Shown here piece after piece: positions 1 to 6,533 of a stretch of 64,000 nt of DNA. The notes under the pieces were generated by a model that saw only the letters and a program-made list of their open reading frames with translations, ran no database searches and was not told the origin of the DNA. Numbering within the stretch: position 1 is the stretch's first letter; every line of letters begins with the position of its first letter. The position numbers were made by a program, and so were the translations under genes. The stretch covers positions 1 to 64,000 of the forward strand of contig JAUIGL010000004.1 of assembly GCA_030430165.1 (NCBI GenBank). Direction: 5' to 3'. The DNA is from a bacterium (GTDB lineage Bacteria; Desulfobacterota; Binatia; HRBIN30; CADEER01).

Positions 1-639
1 GCCGGCGCGACGCGCATCGGGCTGGCGCTGGCGCGCCGTCTCGAGAAGCAGGGCAGCAAGGTGGTGCTGGTCGAAGAGTCGGCCGAGAAGGCGCGGCAGG
101 CCGCCGAGGACCTCAGCGCGACGCTGGTGATCACCGGACAGGTGACCGACCAGAACGTGCTCGAGGAAGAAGACATCGAACGGGTGTCGACCTTCGTCGC
201 GGTCACCCGCGATCACGAAACGAACCTGGTGTCGGGCCTGCTCGCCAAGCGACTCGGCGCCGATCGCGCCTTCGCCCTGGTCGACAATCCGGCGCTCGCC
301 AACTTGATCGGCGAGGTCGGTATCGACGCCGTGATCTCGCCGCGGCTGCTGGCGGTGGGTCTGGCGATGCAACACATCCGCCGCGGCCGCGTGCGTTCGG
401 CGTCGGCACTGCTCGAGGATCGCGTCGAAGTGCTCGAGATCGAAGCCGTCGAGGGAAGCCGTCTGGTCAAGGCGCCACTCGCCAAGGTCGGCTTGCCACG
501 CGGCGTACTGGTGGCAGCCGTATGCCGCGGCGACGAGTTGCTGGTTCCCAGCGGCAAAGACCAGGTCGCAGCCGGCGACCAGGTCGTCCTCATCACCACC
601 ACCGAGACCGCCGGCAAGCTGGATGAATATCTCAGTTAG
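1..639 (+). CDS. trkA: Trk potassium uptake protein TrkA (C-terminal part, 5' end outside window)
   Basis: The frame is open from base 1 to the TAG at 637-639, so the gene starts upstream of the window. The visible 212 residues match the second half of a two-RCK TrkA. A nucleotide-binding start (AGATRIGLALA, where the family has GxGxxG), the acidic VEE end of the second strand, a VTRDHETNL stretch and a PRLLAVG segment form an NAD-binding RCK-N fold. A TrkA-C domain follows, with GLPRGVLVAAV and a final GDQVVLIT strand. TrkA is the cytoplasmic NAD(H)-binding regulatory subunit that gates the TrkH channel. trkH follows 86 bp downstream on the same strand, which supports the call. Family and role are confident; only the missing 5' part is unknown. 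Confidence 0.93.
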   Translation, partial: AGATRIGLALARRLEKQGSKVVLVEESAEKARQAAEDLSATLVITGQVTDQNVLEEEDIERVSTFVAVTRDHETNLVSGLLAKRLGADRAFALVDNPALANLIGEVGIDAVISPRLLAVGLAMQHIRRGRVRSASALLEDRVEVLEIEAVEGSRLVKAPLAKVGLPRGVLVAAVCRGDELLVPSGKDQVAAGDQVVLITTTETAGKLDEYLS

Positions 640-725
640 GGGCTAGGGGGTAGGGGTTAGGGGCTAGGGGGGGGGCTACCGCCCCTAGATCCTAACTCCT
701 GGTCCCTAGCCCCTAAGCGAAGCGA
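640..725 (+). repeat. G-rich fold-back repeat between trkA and trkH
   Basis: Directly after the trkA stop come repeated GGGGCTA/TAGGGG units ending in a run of nine G. Their complement follows (CCCCTAGATCCTAACTCC, then CCCTAGCCCCTAA). The two arms can pair over about 35 bases. The trkH start codon lies nine bases after the second arm, so the fold sits in the trkA-trkH leader. It belongs to the G-rich family also seen after trkH and pepA. Confidence 0.7.
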
Positions 726-2162
726 ATGAACATCCTCCTCGACCTTTTCGTGATCGGTTGGCTGGTGATGCTGATCGGGGCGTTTCAGTTGCCGGCGGTG
801 CTGGCGGCGCTGGTCTACGGGGAGGATGCGTTTCCGTATGCCTTCAGCATGGTGCTGGCGCTGGTGCTCGGCTTCGTGCTGACCCGGGTCACCCGCACCG
901 ACGACCGGCGGCTGCGACCGCGCGACGGCTTTCTGATCGTCGGCATGGCGTGGGTGATTGCCTCGATCGCGGGCGCTCTGCCGTACGTGTTCGCCGGCGT
1001 GCTGGGGCCGATCGACGCGTTCTTCGAGTCGGTCGCGGGGTTTACCACCACCGGCTCGACGGTGATGACCAAGATCGAAGGATCGCCGCACGGCCTGTTG
1101 CTGTGGCGCTCGATCACGCAGTGGGTCGGCGGCATGGGGATCATCCTGTTCACCATCGCGATCCTGCCGCTCCTCGGCATCGGTGGCATGCAGCTGTTCA
1201 AGGCGGAAGTGCCGGGGCCGGTGGCCGACAAGGTGCGTCCGCGCATCGCCGAAACCGCGCGCCGGCTCTGGATCATCTACGTCGGTTTCACCTTCGTCGA
1301 GTGCGTTTGTCTGTGGTCGGCCGGCATGGGGTTGTTCGAGGCGATCAATCACTCGCTGACGACCCTGGCGACGGGGGGCTTTTCGACTCGCGATCTATCG
1401 GTCGGCGGCTTCCACTCGCCGGCGATCGAATGGATCATCACCATCTTCATGACGATCGCCGGCATCAACTTCGTGATCCATCACCAGGTGTTGAGCGGCC
1501 GTGTTCGCCACCTGTGGCGCGACACCGAGCTGCGCTACTACTTCGGCATCATCGCCCTGGTGACGACGGTGTGCACCGTGGTGCTACTGGCAGAGGGAAC
1601 CGAACTCGGCGACGCGGTTCGACTGGGCGCCTTCCAGACGGTCTCGCTGCTGACCACCACCGGCTACGCAACCGCCAACTTCGAGCTGTGGCCGCCGCTG
1701 CTGCACATCGTCTTTCTGATGATCATGGTGCTCGGCGGAATGGCCGGGTCGACCAGTGGCGGCATCAAGAGTCTGCGTGCCATCCTCGGTATTCGCGCCA
1801 TCGGCGCGGCGGTCGATCGCTTGATGCACCCGCGCGCGGTGCGCCCGGTCAAGTACGCCGGCAAACCCGTGTCCGAGGAAATCCTCGCTGGCATCTGGGC
1901 GTTCTTCAGCGCCTACTTCCTGATGGCCGCGGCCGCGGCCATCTTCATCTCCGGCTACGGCTACGATCTGGAGACTGCCTTTTCCGCGGCGTTGACGGCG
2001 ATGAGCAACGTCGGCCCGGGACTCGGTGAGATCGGCGCCTACGACAACTTCGCGCACTTCCCGGTCGGTCCGAAGATCGTGCTCGGTCTGTGCATGATCG
2101 CGGGGCGGCTGGAGGTGTTTACGTTGTTGGTTTTGTTGATGCCTTCCTTTTGGAGGCGGTAA
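726..2162 (+). CDS. trkH: Trk-type potassium channel/transporter membrane subunit TrkH
   Basis: This 478-residue polytopic membrane protein has about ten hydrophobic segments and the repeated P-loop filter motifs of the Trk/Ktr/HKT superfamily. They are GFTTTGST (around residue 108), LATGGFST (around 215), LTTTGYAT (around 310) and a degenerate fourth, AMSNVGPGL, near the C-terminus. The stretch GGMAGSTSGGIKSLR is characteristic of TrkH. It forms the potassium-conducting pore of the inner membrane, with TrkA as its cytoplasmic gate; trkA lies just upstream. The last two codons and the stop lie in a perfect hairpin (separate entry). The length is usual for the family. Confidence 0.97.
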   Translation: MNILLDLFVIGWLVMLIGAFQLPAVLAALVYGEDAFPYAFSMVLALVLGFVLTRVTRTDDRRLRPRDGFLIVGMAWVIASIAGALPYVFAGVLGPIDAFFESVAGFTTTGSTVMTKIEGSPHGLLLWRSITQWVGGMGIILFTIAILPLLGIGGMQLFKAEVPGPVADKVRPRIAETARRLWIIYVGFTFVECVCLWSAGMGLFEAINHSLTTLATGGFSTRDLSVGGFHSPAIEWIITIFMTIAGINFVIHHQVLSGRVRHLWRDTELRYYFGIIALVTTVCTVVLLAEGTELGDAVRLGAFQTVSLLTTTGYATANFELWPPLLHIVFLMIMVLGGMAGSTSGGIKSLRAILGIRAIGAAVDRLMHPRAVRPVKYAGKPVSEEILAGIWAFFSAYFLMAAAAAIFISGYGYDLETAFSAALTAMSNVGPGLGEIGAYDNFAHFPVGPKIVLGLCMIAGRLEVFTLLVLLMPSFWRR

Positions 2163-2180
2163 GCGGAGCTTACCGCCTCC
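2152..2180 (+). terminator. Perfect 13-bp hairpin overlapping the trkH stop codon
   Basis: Arms 2152-2164 and 2168-2180 are exact reverse complements around a GGA loop. The TAA stop (2160-2162) is inside the left arm. There is no U tract, so if it terminates or stabilises the transcript it is not a textbook intrinsic terminator. A G-rich repeat follows directly. Confidence 0.6.
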
Positions 2181-2308
2181 GGGATCTGGGAACTGGGGGC
2201 TGGGATCTGGGGGTGGTGGGCGCAGCTTTGCTGCGCCTGTCTTTGATTTGGGTCTTGGGTCTCGGGAGGGTGGTGGTTTGGTGGCGGGGATTTTCGTAGG
2301 GTAGCGGG
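2181..2308 (+). repeat. G-rich array, GGGTGGTGG box and hairpin downstream of trkH
   Basis: GGGATCTGGGAACTGGG and GGCTGGGATCTGGGGG units lead into GGTGGTGG and an 8-bp hairpin (GGCGCAGC TTT GCTGCGCC, 2219-2237). The layout G-run, GGGTGGTGG, hairpin recurs after pepA (10223-10268) and, on the other strand, near 27120-27212. It may form G-quadruplexes. A further G-rich stretch continues up to dxr. Confidence 0.6.
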
Positions 2309-3466
2309 ATGCGGCGGTTGGCGATTCTTGGATCGACCGGGTCGATCGGGACGACCACTCTCGGGTTGGTGGATCGGTTTCGCGATCGGTTTTCGGTGGC
2401 TTCGCTGGCGGGGGGGCGCAACATCGAGCGGCTGGCGGAGCAGGTTCGCAGCTTCGAGCCGGCGGTGGTGGCGACCGGTGACGAAGAAGGCGCGGAGAAG
2501 CTGCGCTCGCTGGTGCCGGACTTCGCCGGTGAGATCGTCGCGGGTGGCGAGGGACTGGTTCGGGTCGCGACCGCTGACGCGGACCTGCTGATTTCCGCGC
2601 TGGTCGGTGCGCTCGGCTTACGGCCGACGCTGGCGGCGATCGAGGCGGGGACCGACGTGGCGCTCGCCAACAAGGAAGTGCTGGTCGTGGCCGGCGAGTT
2701 GATGAAGTCGACCGCGCAACGCTCGGGTGTGAAGATCTTCCCGCTCGACAGCGAGCACAACGCGATCTTCCAGGCGATGCACGGGCAGAACCGCAGCGAG
2801 GTCAAGCGGATCATTCTCACCGCTTCGGGCGGTCCGTTCTTGCACACGCCGCGGCAGGAGCTCGAGTCGGTGACCCTGGAGCAGGCGCTCAAGCACCCGA
2901 CCTGGAAGATGGGCGACAAGATCACCATCGACTCGTCGACGCTGATGAACAAGGGGCTCGAGGTCATCGAGGCGTTCTGGTTCTTCGACGTGCCGGTTGA
3001 CGAGATCGACGTGGTCATTCACCCGCAGAGCATCGTCCACTCGATGGTCGAGTACATCGACGGCTCGGTGATCGCCCAACTCGGTATTCCGGACATGGCG
3101 GTTCCGATTTCCTACATCCTCGGCTACCCGGAGCGCCTGCCGCTGTCGCACTTGCCGTCGCTCGATCTGGTGAAGGCCGGCAAGCTCGAGTTTCACGCGC
3201 CCGACACCGAGCGGTTCCCGTGCCTGCGCCTGGCCTACGACGCGCTACGCGCCCGCGGCACCGCTTCCGCCGTGCTCAACGGCGCCAACGAGATCGCAGT
3301 CGCGTCGTTTCTCGACGGCCGCATCGCCTATCTCGACATTCCCCGGATTCTCGAAGGGGTGCTCGAAGAGCATCCGAGGGTCGATGGTCCGGACCTCGGC
3401 CAGCTGATCGAGGCCGACCGCTGGTCGCGCGAGCGGGCCCGCGCCCTGGCTGCAGATCGTCGCTGA
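2309..3466 (+). CDS. dxr: 1-deoxy-D-xylulose 5-phosphate reductoisomerase
   Basis: This 385-residue cytoplasmic enzyme catalyses the NADPH- and divalent-metal-dependent conversion of DXP to 2-C-methyl-D-erythritol 4-phosphate, the committed step of the MEP isoprenoid pathway. The N-terminal GSTGSIG is the NADPH loop. ALANKEVLV, the metal-site motif LDSEHNAIFQ and the substrate-loop segments SGGPF and HPTWKMGDKITIDSSTLMNK are all present, as is the C-terminal ANEIAV. Length and start are typical. It stands alone between intergenic repeat blocks rather than beside the other MEP genes. Confidence 0.97.
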   Translation: MRRLAILGSTGSIGTTTLGLVDRFRDRFSVASLAGGRNIERLAEQVRSFEPAVVATGDEEGAEKLRSLVPDFAGEIVAGGEGLVRVATADADLLISALVGALGLRPTLAAIEAGTDVALANKEVLVVAGELMKSTAQRSGVKIFPLDSEHNAIFQAMHGQNRSEVKRIILTASGGPFLHTPRQELESVTLEQALKHPTWKMGDKITIDSSTLMNKGLEVIEAFWFFDVPVDEIDVVIHPQSIVHSMVEYIDGSVIAQLGIPDMAVPISYILGYPERLPLSHLPSLDLVKAGKLEFHAPDTERFPCLRLAYDALRARGTASAVLNGANEIAVASFLDGRIAYLDIPRILEGVLEEHPRVDGPDLGQLIEADRWSRERARALAADRR

Positions 3467-3572
3467 ACGGCGCTCTCGGACCGCCCCAACTTGCGACCTG
3501 GCACACCTCCGCCAACCCTTGTCTAAGGATAGGGGCGGTGGTAGCGGTGAAGGGTTCAGAGGAGTTGGGAAG

Positions 3573-3926
3573 TTGGAAGAGAGAGAGCTCGAATCCTTCA
3601 GAAACCTGTTGCAGGATCGCCGCCGCGGCCTGCTCGCGGGCGCCGGTCAGACCGTGCACAGGATGACCGACGGCAAGGAGAATTTCCCCGAACCCGTCGA
3701 CCGCGCGGCGCTCGAATCGGACCGCAACGCGACCCTCCGCATCCGCGATCGCGAGCGCAAGCTGATCGTCAAGATCGAAGAGGCTCTGGATCGGATCGAC
3801 GACGGCACTTTCGGTATCTGCGAAGCGTGCGAAGAGCCGATCGGCGCCGACCGACTGCGCGCCAGGCCGGTTACGACGCTCTGTATCGAATGCAAGAACG
3901 AGCAGGAGCAACGGGAGAAGCGCTAG
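3573..3926 (+). CDS. dksA: DksA/TraR family zinc-finger transcription factor
   Basis: The protein is about 117 residues from TTG 3573, chosen because AGAGGAG lies eight bases upstream. An upstream TTG at 3519 would add 18 glycine-rich residues. It has a coiled-coil half (ESFRNLLQDRRRGLL and EEALDRIDDGTFG) and a four-cysteine zinc finger, CEAC then CIEC 17 residues later. DksA-family proteins bind the RNA polymerase secondary channel and, with ppGpp, adjust rRNA and amino-acid promoters. Family assignment is firm; whether this is the housekeeping DksA or a paralogue cannot be told. The stop TAG forms the loop of a 22-bp perfect hairpin. Confidence 0.88.
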   Translation: MEERELESFRNLLQDRRRGLLAGAGQTVHRMTDGKENFPEPVDRAALESDRNATLRIRDRERKLIVKIEEALDRIDDGTFGICEACEEPIGADRLRARPVTTLCIECKNEQEQREKR

Positions 3927-3948
3927 GCGCTTCTCCCGTTGCTCCTGC
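3902..3948 (+). terminator. 22-bp perfect palindrome with the dksA stop codon as its loop
   Basis: Arms 3902-3923 and 3927-3948 are exact complements separated only by TAG (3924-3926), the dksA stop. The left arm is coding sequence for the last seven codons; the right arm is its inverted copy. The first GTCCCAA of the hairpin array starts at the very next base. There is no U tract. Confidence 0.75.
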
Positions 3949-4180
3949 GTCCCAAACGGCGCTCCGCGCCGCGTCCCAAGCTCGCGGGCTCGCGCTACGC
4001 GCTGCCGCGAGCGTCCCAAGGCGCTTCGCGCCGTCCCAAAAACGTGCGCCGCACGTTGAGGCGGCAAGCACCGGGCGACAGCGTCGCCCTTGGGACGCCG
4101 CGTGTTGCGCGGCATTGGGACGCTCGGCAAGCATCGCGCGCCGAGCCTGGGACGGCGCGGCGACAGCCGCGACTTGGGAC
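3949..4180. repeat. Mirror-symmetric array of distinct hairpins separated by GTCCCAA/TTGGGAC
   Basis: Four GTCCCAA copies (the first at 3949-3955) alternate with different GC-rich palindromes such as GGCGCTCCGCGCC and GGCGCTTCGCGCC. The orientation then flips near 4065-4090, and four TTGGGAC-type copies, one lacking a T, follow to 4180 with further palindromes (for example GCCGCGTGTTGCGCGGC). Each half therefore reads GTCCCAA-hairpin in the sense direction of the gene it follows: the dksA-like gene from the left, the acyl-CoA dehydrogenase gene from the right. Heptamers are constant and hairpins vary in sequence. No coding potential was seen. Confidence 0.85.
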
Positions 4181-4183
4181 TAA

Positions 4184-4229
4184 CGATGCAAGTGCTGGGC
4201 TTAGCGGGGTAAGCCCAGCACTTGCATCG
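4184..4229 (-). terminator. 20-bp perfect palindrome at the acyl-CoA dehydrogenase stop codon
   Basis: Arms 4184-4203 and 4210-4229 are exact complements with a 6-base loop (GCGGGG). Read on the minus strand, the 5' arm codes for the last residues before the terminal Pro-Arg, which form the loop. The 3' arm begins with the TAA stop. A GTCCCAA box follows three bases later. Confidence 0.75.
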
Positions 4230-5376
4230 CAATGATGCCCTTCATGATTTCGGTCGTTCCCGAGGCGATGCTGGCGGCCGGGGCGCCGAGGTAGCTTGCT
4301 TGCGGCCACTGGTCGCTCTGTGGGCGTCCGCCGGGTTGGGGGGCGTCGTAGAGCTGGGCTTCGGGGCCGAGGACGGAGAGGCTGACCGTCGGCATGAGCT
4401 TGGTGAGCTGGGTCCAGTGCAGCTTGATGATCGATGCTTCGGGGCCGGGCATGCCGGCGCGCAGCAGTTGGTTGAGGATGCGCTGGCAGGTGCTGCGGAA
4501 GGTCTCGACGCCGAGGTAGAGCTCGGCGAGCTTCTGGCGCACCAGCGGGTCCTGGCGCGCCTCCGGGTCGTTGCGCACCAGGGCGACGATCTCGTCGCGC
4601 TGGCGCTTCAGGGCGATCTGCATCTCGACGACGTACATGATGCCGCGCTCGTTCTGCAGCGCCGAGGTGACGATCGGCCAGCCGTTGTGCAGCTCGCCGA
4701 GCAGGTTGGCGCGCGGCACGCGCACGTCTTCGAAGAAGACCTCGTTGAACTCGGCCTGGCCGTTGATCTGGCGCAGCGGGCGGACGGTAACCCCCGGGCT
4801 CTTCATGTCGACCAGGATCACCGAGACGCCCTGGCGGCGCTTGCTCTCCGGTTCGGTGCGGCAGAAGACCATGCACCAGTCGGCGTGCTGTGCCAGTGAG
4901 GTCCACACCTTCTGGCCGTTGACGATGAACTCGTCGCCCTCGAGCAGCGCCTGGGTGCGCAGCGAGGCGAGGTCGGAGCCGGCGCCGGGCTCGGAGAAGC
5001 CGCAACACCAGATGTGCTCGGCGTTGAGGATCTTTGGCGCGAACTCCTGCTTCTGCTCCTCGGTGCCGAAGGCGAGGATCGGCGGGCCGACGATGCCGAT
5101 GCCGAGTCCGTTGACGACCGGCGGCGCCTTGGCCCGGCTCATCTCCTCGACGTAGGCGATCTGCTCGGCGATGGAAGCGTCGCGACCGCCGTAGGCGCGC
5201 GGCCAGGTGATGGCGACCCAGCGGTCGGCGGCGAGGCGGGCCTGCCAGTCGCGCAGTCGAGCGACGCGCTCGTCGTCGGCGAGCCGGGCCACGGCGTCGG
5301 CCTCGAGCCCGGGCTCCATGTTCTGCCCGAGCCAGCTGCGCAGCTCGAGACGAAAGGCGTCGGTAGCGTCGGACAT
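4201..5376 (-). CDS. Acyl-CoA dehydrogenase family protein
   Basis: This 391-residue flavoprotein shows the acyl-CoA dehydrogenase layout. An N-terminal helical domain ends in ITWPRAYGG. A middle beta domain carries GFSEPGAGSDLA and VNGQKVWTS, which contact FAD and substrate. The C-terminal helical domain holds ASGTTEIMKGIIA and the final VLGLPR. Such enzymes introduce an alpha-beta double bond into acyl-CoA thioesters and pass electrons to ETF. The sequence resembles FadE-type enzymes of steroid and branched acyl-CoA breakdown, but the substrate cannot be read. ATG 5376 is chosen because the longer frame reads back through tRNA-Ala. Confidence 0.9.
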   Translation of the reverse strand: MSDATDAFRLELRSWLGQNMEPGLEADAVARLADDERVARLRDWQARLAADRWVAITWPRAYGGRDASIAEQIAYVEEMSRAKAPPVVNGLGIGIVGPPILAFGTEEQKQEFAPKILNAEHIWCCGFSEPGAGSDLASLRTQALLEGDEFIVNGQKVWTSLAQHADWCMVFCRTEPESKRRQGVSVILVDMKSPGVTVRPLRQINGQAEFNEVFFEDVRVPRANLLGELHNGWPIVTSALQNERGIMYVVEMQIALKRQRDEIVALVRNDPEARQDPLVRQKLAELYLGVETFRSTCQRILNQLLRAGMPGPEASIIKLHWTQLTKLMPTVSLSVLGPEAQLYDAPQPGGRPQSDQWPQASYLGAPAASIASGTTEIMKGIIAMQVLGLPR

Positions 5377-5414
5377 AGTGGGCAGTTTGGAATCTGGAAT
5401 CTGCAGGTCTGGAA

Positions 5415-5452
5415 GCTTCGGGACACTCTTCGTCCGAAGAGTGTCCCGAAGC
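5415..5452. repeat. Perfect 18-bp palindrome beside tRNA-Ala
   Basis: Arms 5415-5432 and 5435-5452 are exact complements with a two-base centre. The palindrome lies four bases past the 3' end of the minus-strand tRNA-Ala. It could act as its terminator or processing signal, although no T tract follows. A GGAATCTGGAATCTG repeat lies on its other side (5390-5404). Confidence 0.6.
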
Positions 5453-5456
5453 GAAG

Positions 5457-5529
5457 TGGAGCCGATGGGAGTTGAACCCACGACCTCTGGAGTGCGATTC
5501 CAGCGCTCTCCCAACTGAGCTACGGCCCC
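5457..5529 (-). tRNA. tRNA-Ala (anticodon CGC)
   Basis: The 73-base minus-strand gene folds as a full cloverleaf. Acceptor GGGGCCG pairs with CGGCTCC plus discriminator A and includes the G3-U70 wobble that identifies alanine tRNAs. The D arm contains TAGCTCAGTTGGGAGA. The anticodon stem CTGGA/TCCAG holds loop ATCGCAC, giving anticodon CGC for GCG codons. The T loop is GGTTCAACTCC. CCA is not encoded. Confidence 0.95.
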
Positions 5530-5540
5530 GCCAGGGGATT

Positions 5541-5569
5541 TTCTTAACGGATTCCCTGTGCCCCAGCAA
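5541..5569 (-). promoter_or_regulatory. Probable promoter of tRNA-Ala
   Basis: On the minus strand TTGCTG (5564-5569) and TAAGAA (5541-5546) are 17 bases apart and end 11 bases before the mature tRNA 5' end. This fits a sigma-70-type promoter. Confidence 0.5.
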
Positions 5570-5585
5570 CTACGGGATCGGCCGA

Positions 5586-5874
5586 GTAGTGGATCAGTTT
5601 GAAACTCGGAGAACGGCCGAGGCGTTTCGACCGGGAGCGATCCGGTCGAACGCTCTGAAGATACACTGGTGGGGCTTCGCCCGCATTTGAGAAGCCCTCA
5701 TCCTGTCCTTCTCCCTCAGGGAGAAGGGAATCTAGATGCCTCTCCCTGTGGGAGAGGTCGGCCGACTCGTCCACCGAAGCTCGAAGAGCGTAGGCGGAAG
5801 GCCGGGTGAGGGTCCCTCGGATGACCGAGCGTCGCGAGGTTCAGTTTATCTCCGGAGTTTCAACACTGCCCATC
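5586..5874. mobile_element. MITE-like element with terminal inverted repeats, copy 1
   Basis: The left end (GTAGTGGATCAGTTTGAAAC) and right end (CTCCGGAGTTTCAACACTGC) are imperfect inverted repeats. The body holds hairpins (GGGGCTTCGCCC; CTTCTCCCTCAGGGAGAAG; CCTCTCCCTGTGGGAGAGG), a GGCCGGGTGAGGG box and a GATGACCGAGCG box. The same order of modules recurs at 43513-43735 and in part at 18593-18672. There is no transposase or credible coding sequence, so it would depend on an enzyme supplied elsewhere. Confidence 0.65.
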
Positions 5875-5953
5875 GGCCGCTGAGGCCGAGCAGGGAAAGA
5901 GGGCAGGGCGGTACCTCTTGCCGCGGAGCTTGGCCCCTCGTAGGCTTCGCTGC

Positions 5954-6382
5954 ATGAGGTTGGCGTTGCTCGCGTTGGCGATGTTCGCAGGTCTGGTGGC
6001 GGCCGAGTCGAAGCAGCCGCTGCCCCCTGCCGGTCAGGTGGTCGGGGTCGCCGAGTTCGACGGCGGCGACCGCAAGGCCCCCGTTACCTGGATCTACGAG
6101 CGGGACGGCGAACGGGTCGAGAGCACGGTGCCGCCGCGGCGAGTCGCGATCACGCGCGTTGCCGGCAACGTCGAAAAGATGTCGATCAAGTTCCCGCAGG
6201 TCACGTTCGCCATCAAGGTCGAGACCGATGCGCAACGAACCTTCGACAAGCCGCTGAAGATGGACACCGACCAGGAGACGTTCTGCAGCTGCAGCGTTCG
6301 CCCCGATTGCCGGGCAGGGTACAAGTTCAGCTGCCAGATCGAGGGTATTCTCCTCGACCATGTGGCCAATGCCGAGAAGTAG
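5954..6382 (+). CDS. Hypothetical secreted protein
   Basis: From ATG 5954 the protein is 142 residues. It opens with a signal peptide (MRLALLALAMFAGLVAAES, cleavage likely after the second AA). An upstream start at 5918 would put charged residues before the signal and is less likely. The mature part is about 120 residues with four cysteines clustered near the end (CSCS, then DC and SC), suggesting two disulfides in the periplasm. I do not recognise the family. A second secreted protein follows at 6534. Confidence 0.7.
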   Translation: MRLALLALAMFAGLVAAESKQPLPPAGQVVGVAEFDGGDRKAPVTWIYERDGERVESTVPPRRVAITRVAGNVEKMSIKFPQVTFAIKVETDAQRTFDKPLKMDTDQETFCSCSVRPDCRAGYKFSCQIEGILLDHVANAEK

Positions 6383-6533
6383 GGGCAGGCATCGTCCAAT
6401 CCGATCCGGGGGCGCTGTCGGCATCGCCTTCGGTATCGAAAAAGTGAAGGCGGTGCCGTCTGGAAACGGTCGGCACGAATCGGCCGCCGGCTTTCCGATT
6501 TCGTCTTCTGATGATGTGTGGTTGAGTTTCTCC

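Noticed and set aside
2152-2180. Classical Rho-independent terminator
   Set aside because: The hairpin is strong but is followed by G-rich DNA, not a T tract. It is listed as a terminator-like hairpin with that caveat.
3949-4180. CRISPR array
   Set aside because: The constant word is only seven bases and the intervening units are palindromes, not unrelated spacers. There are no cas genes, and the same pattern reverses orientation at its centre.
4201-5514. Longer acyl-CoA dehydrogenase start at 5514
   Set aside because: The extra residues are read through tRNA-Ala and its adjacent palindrome.
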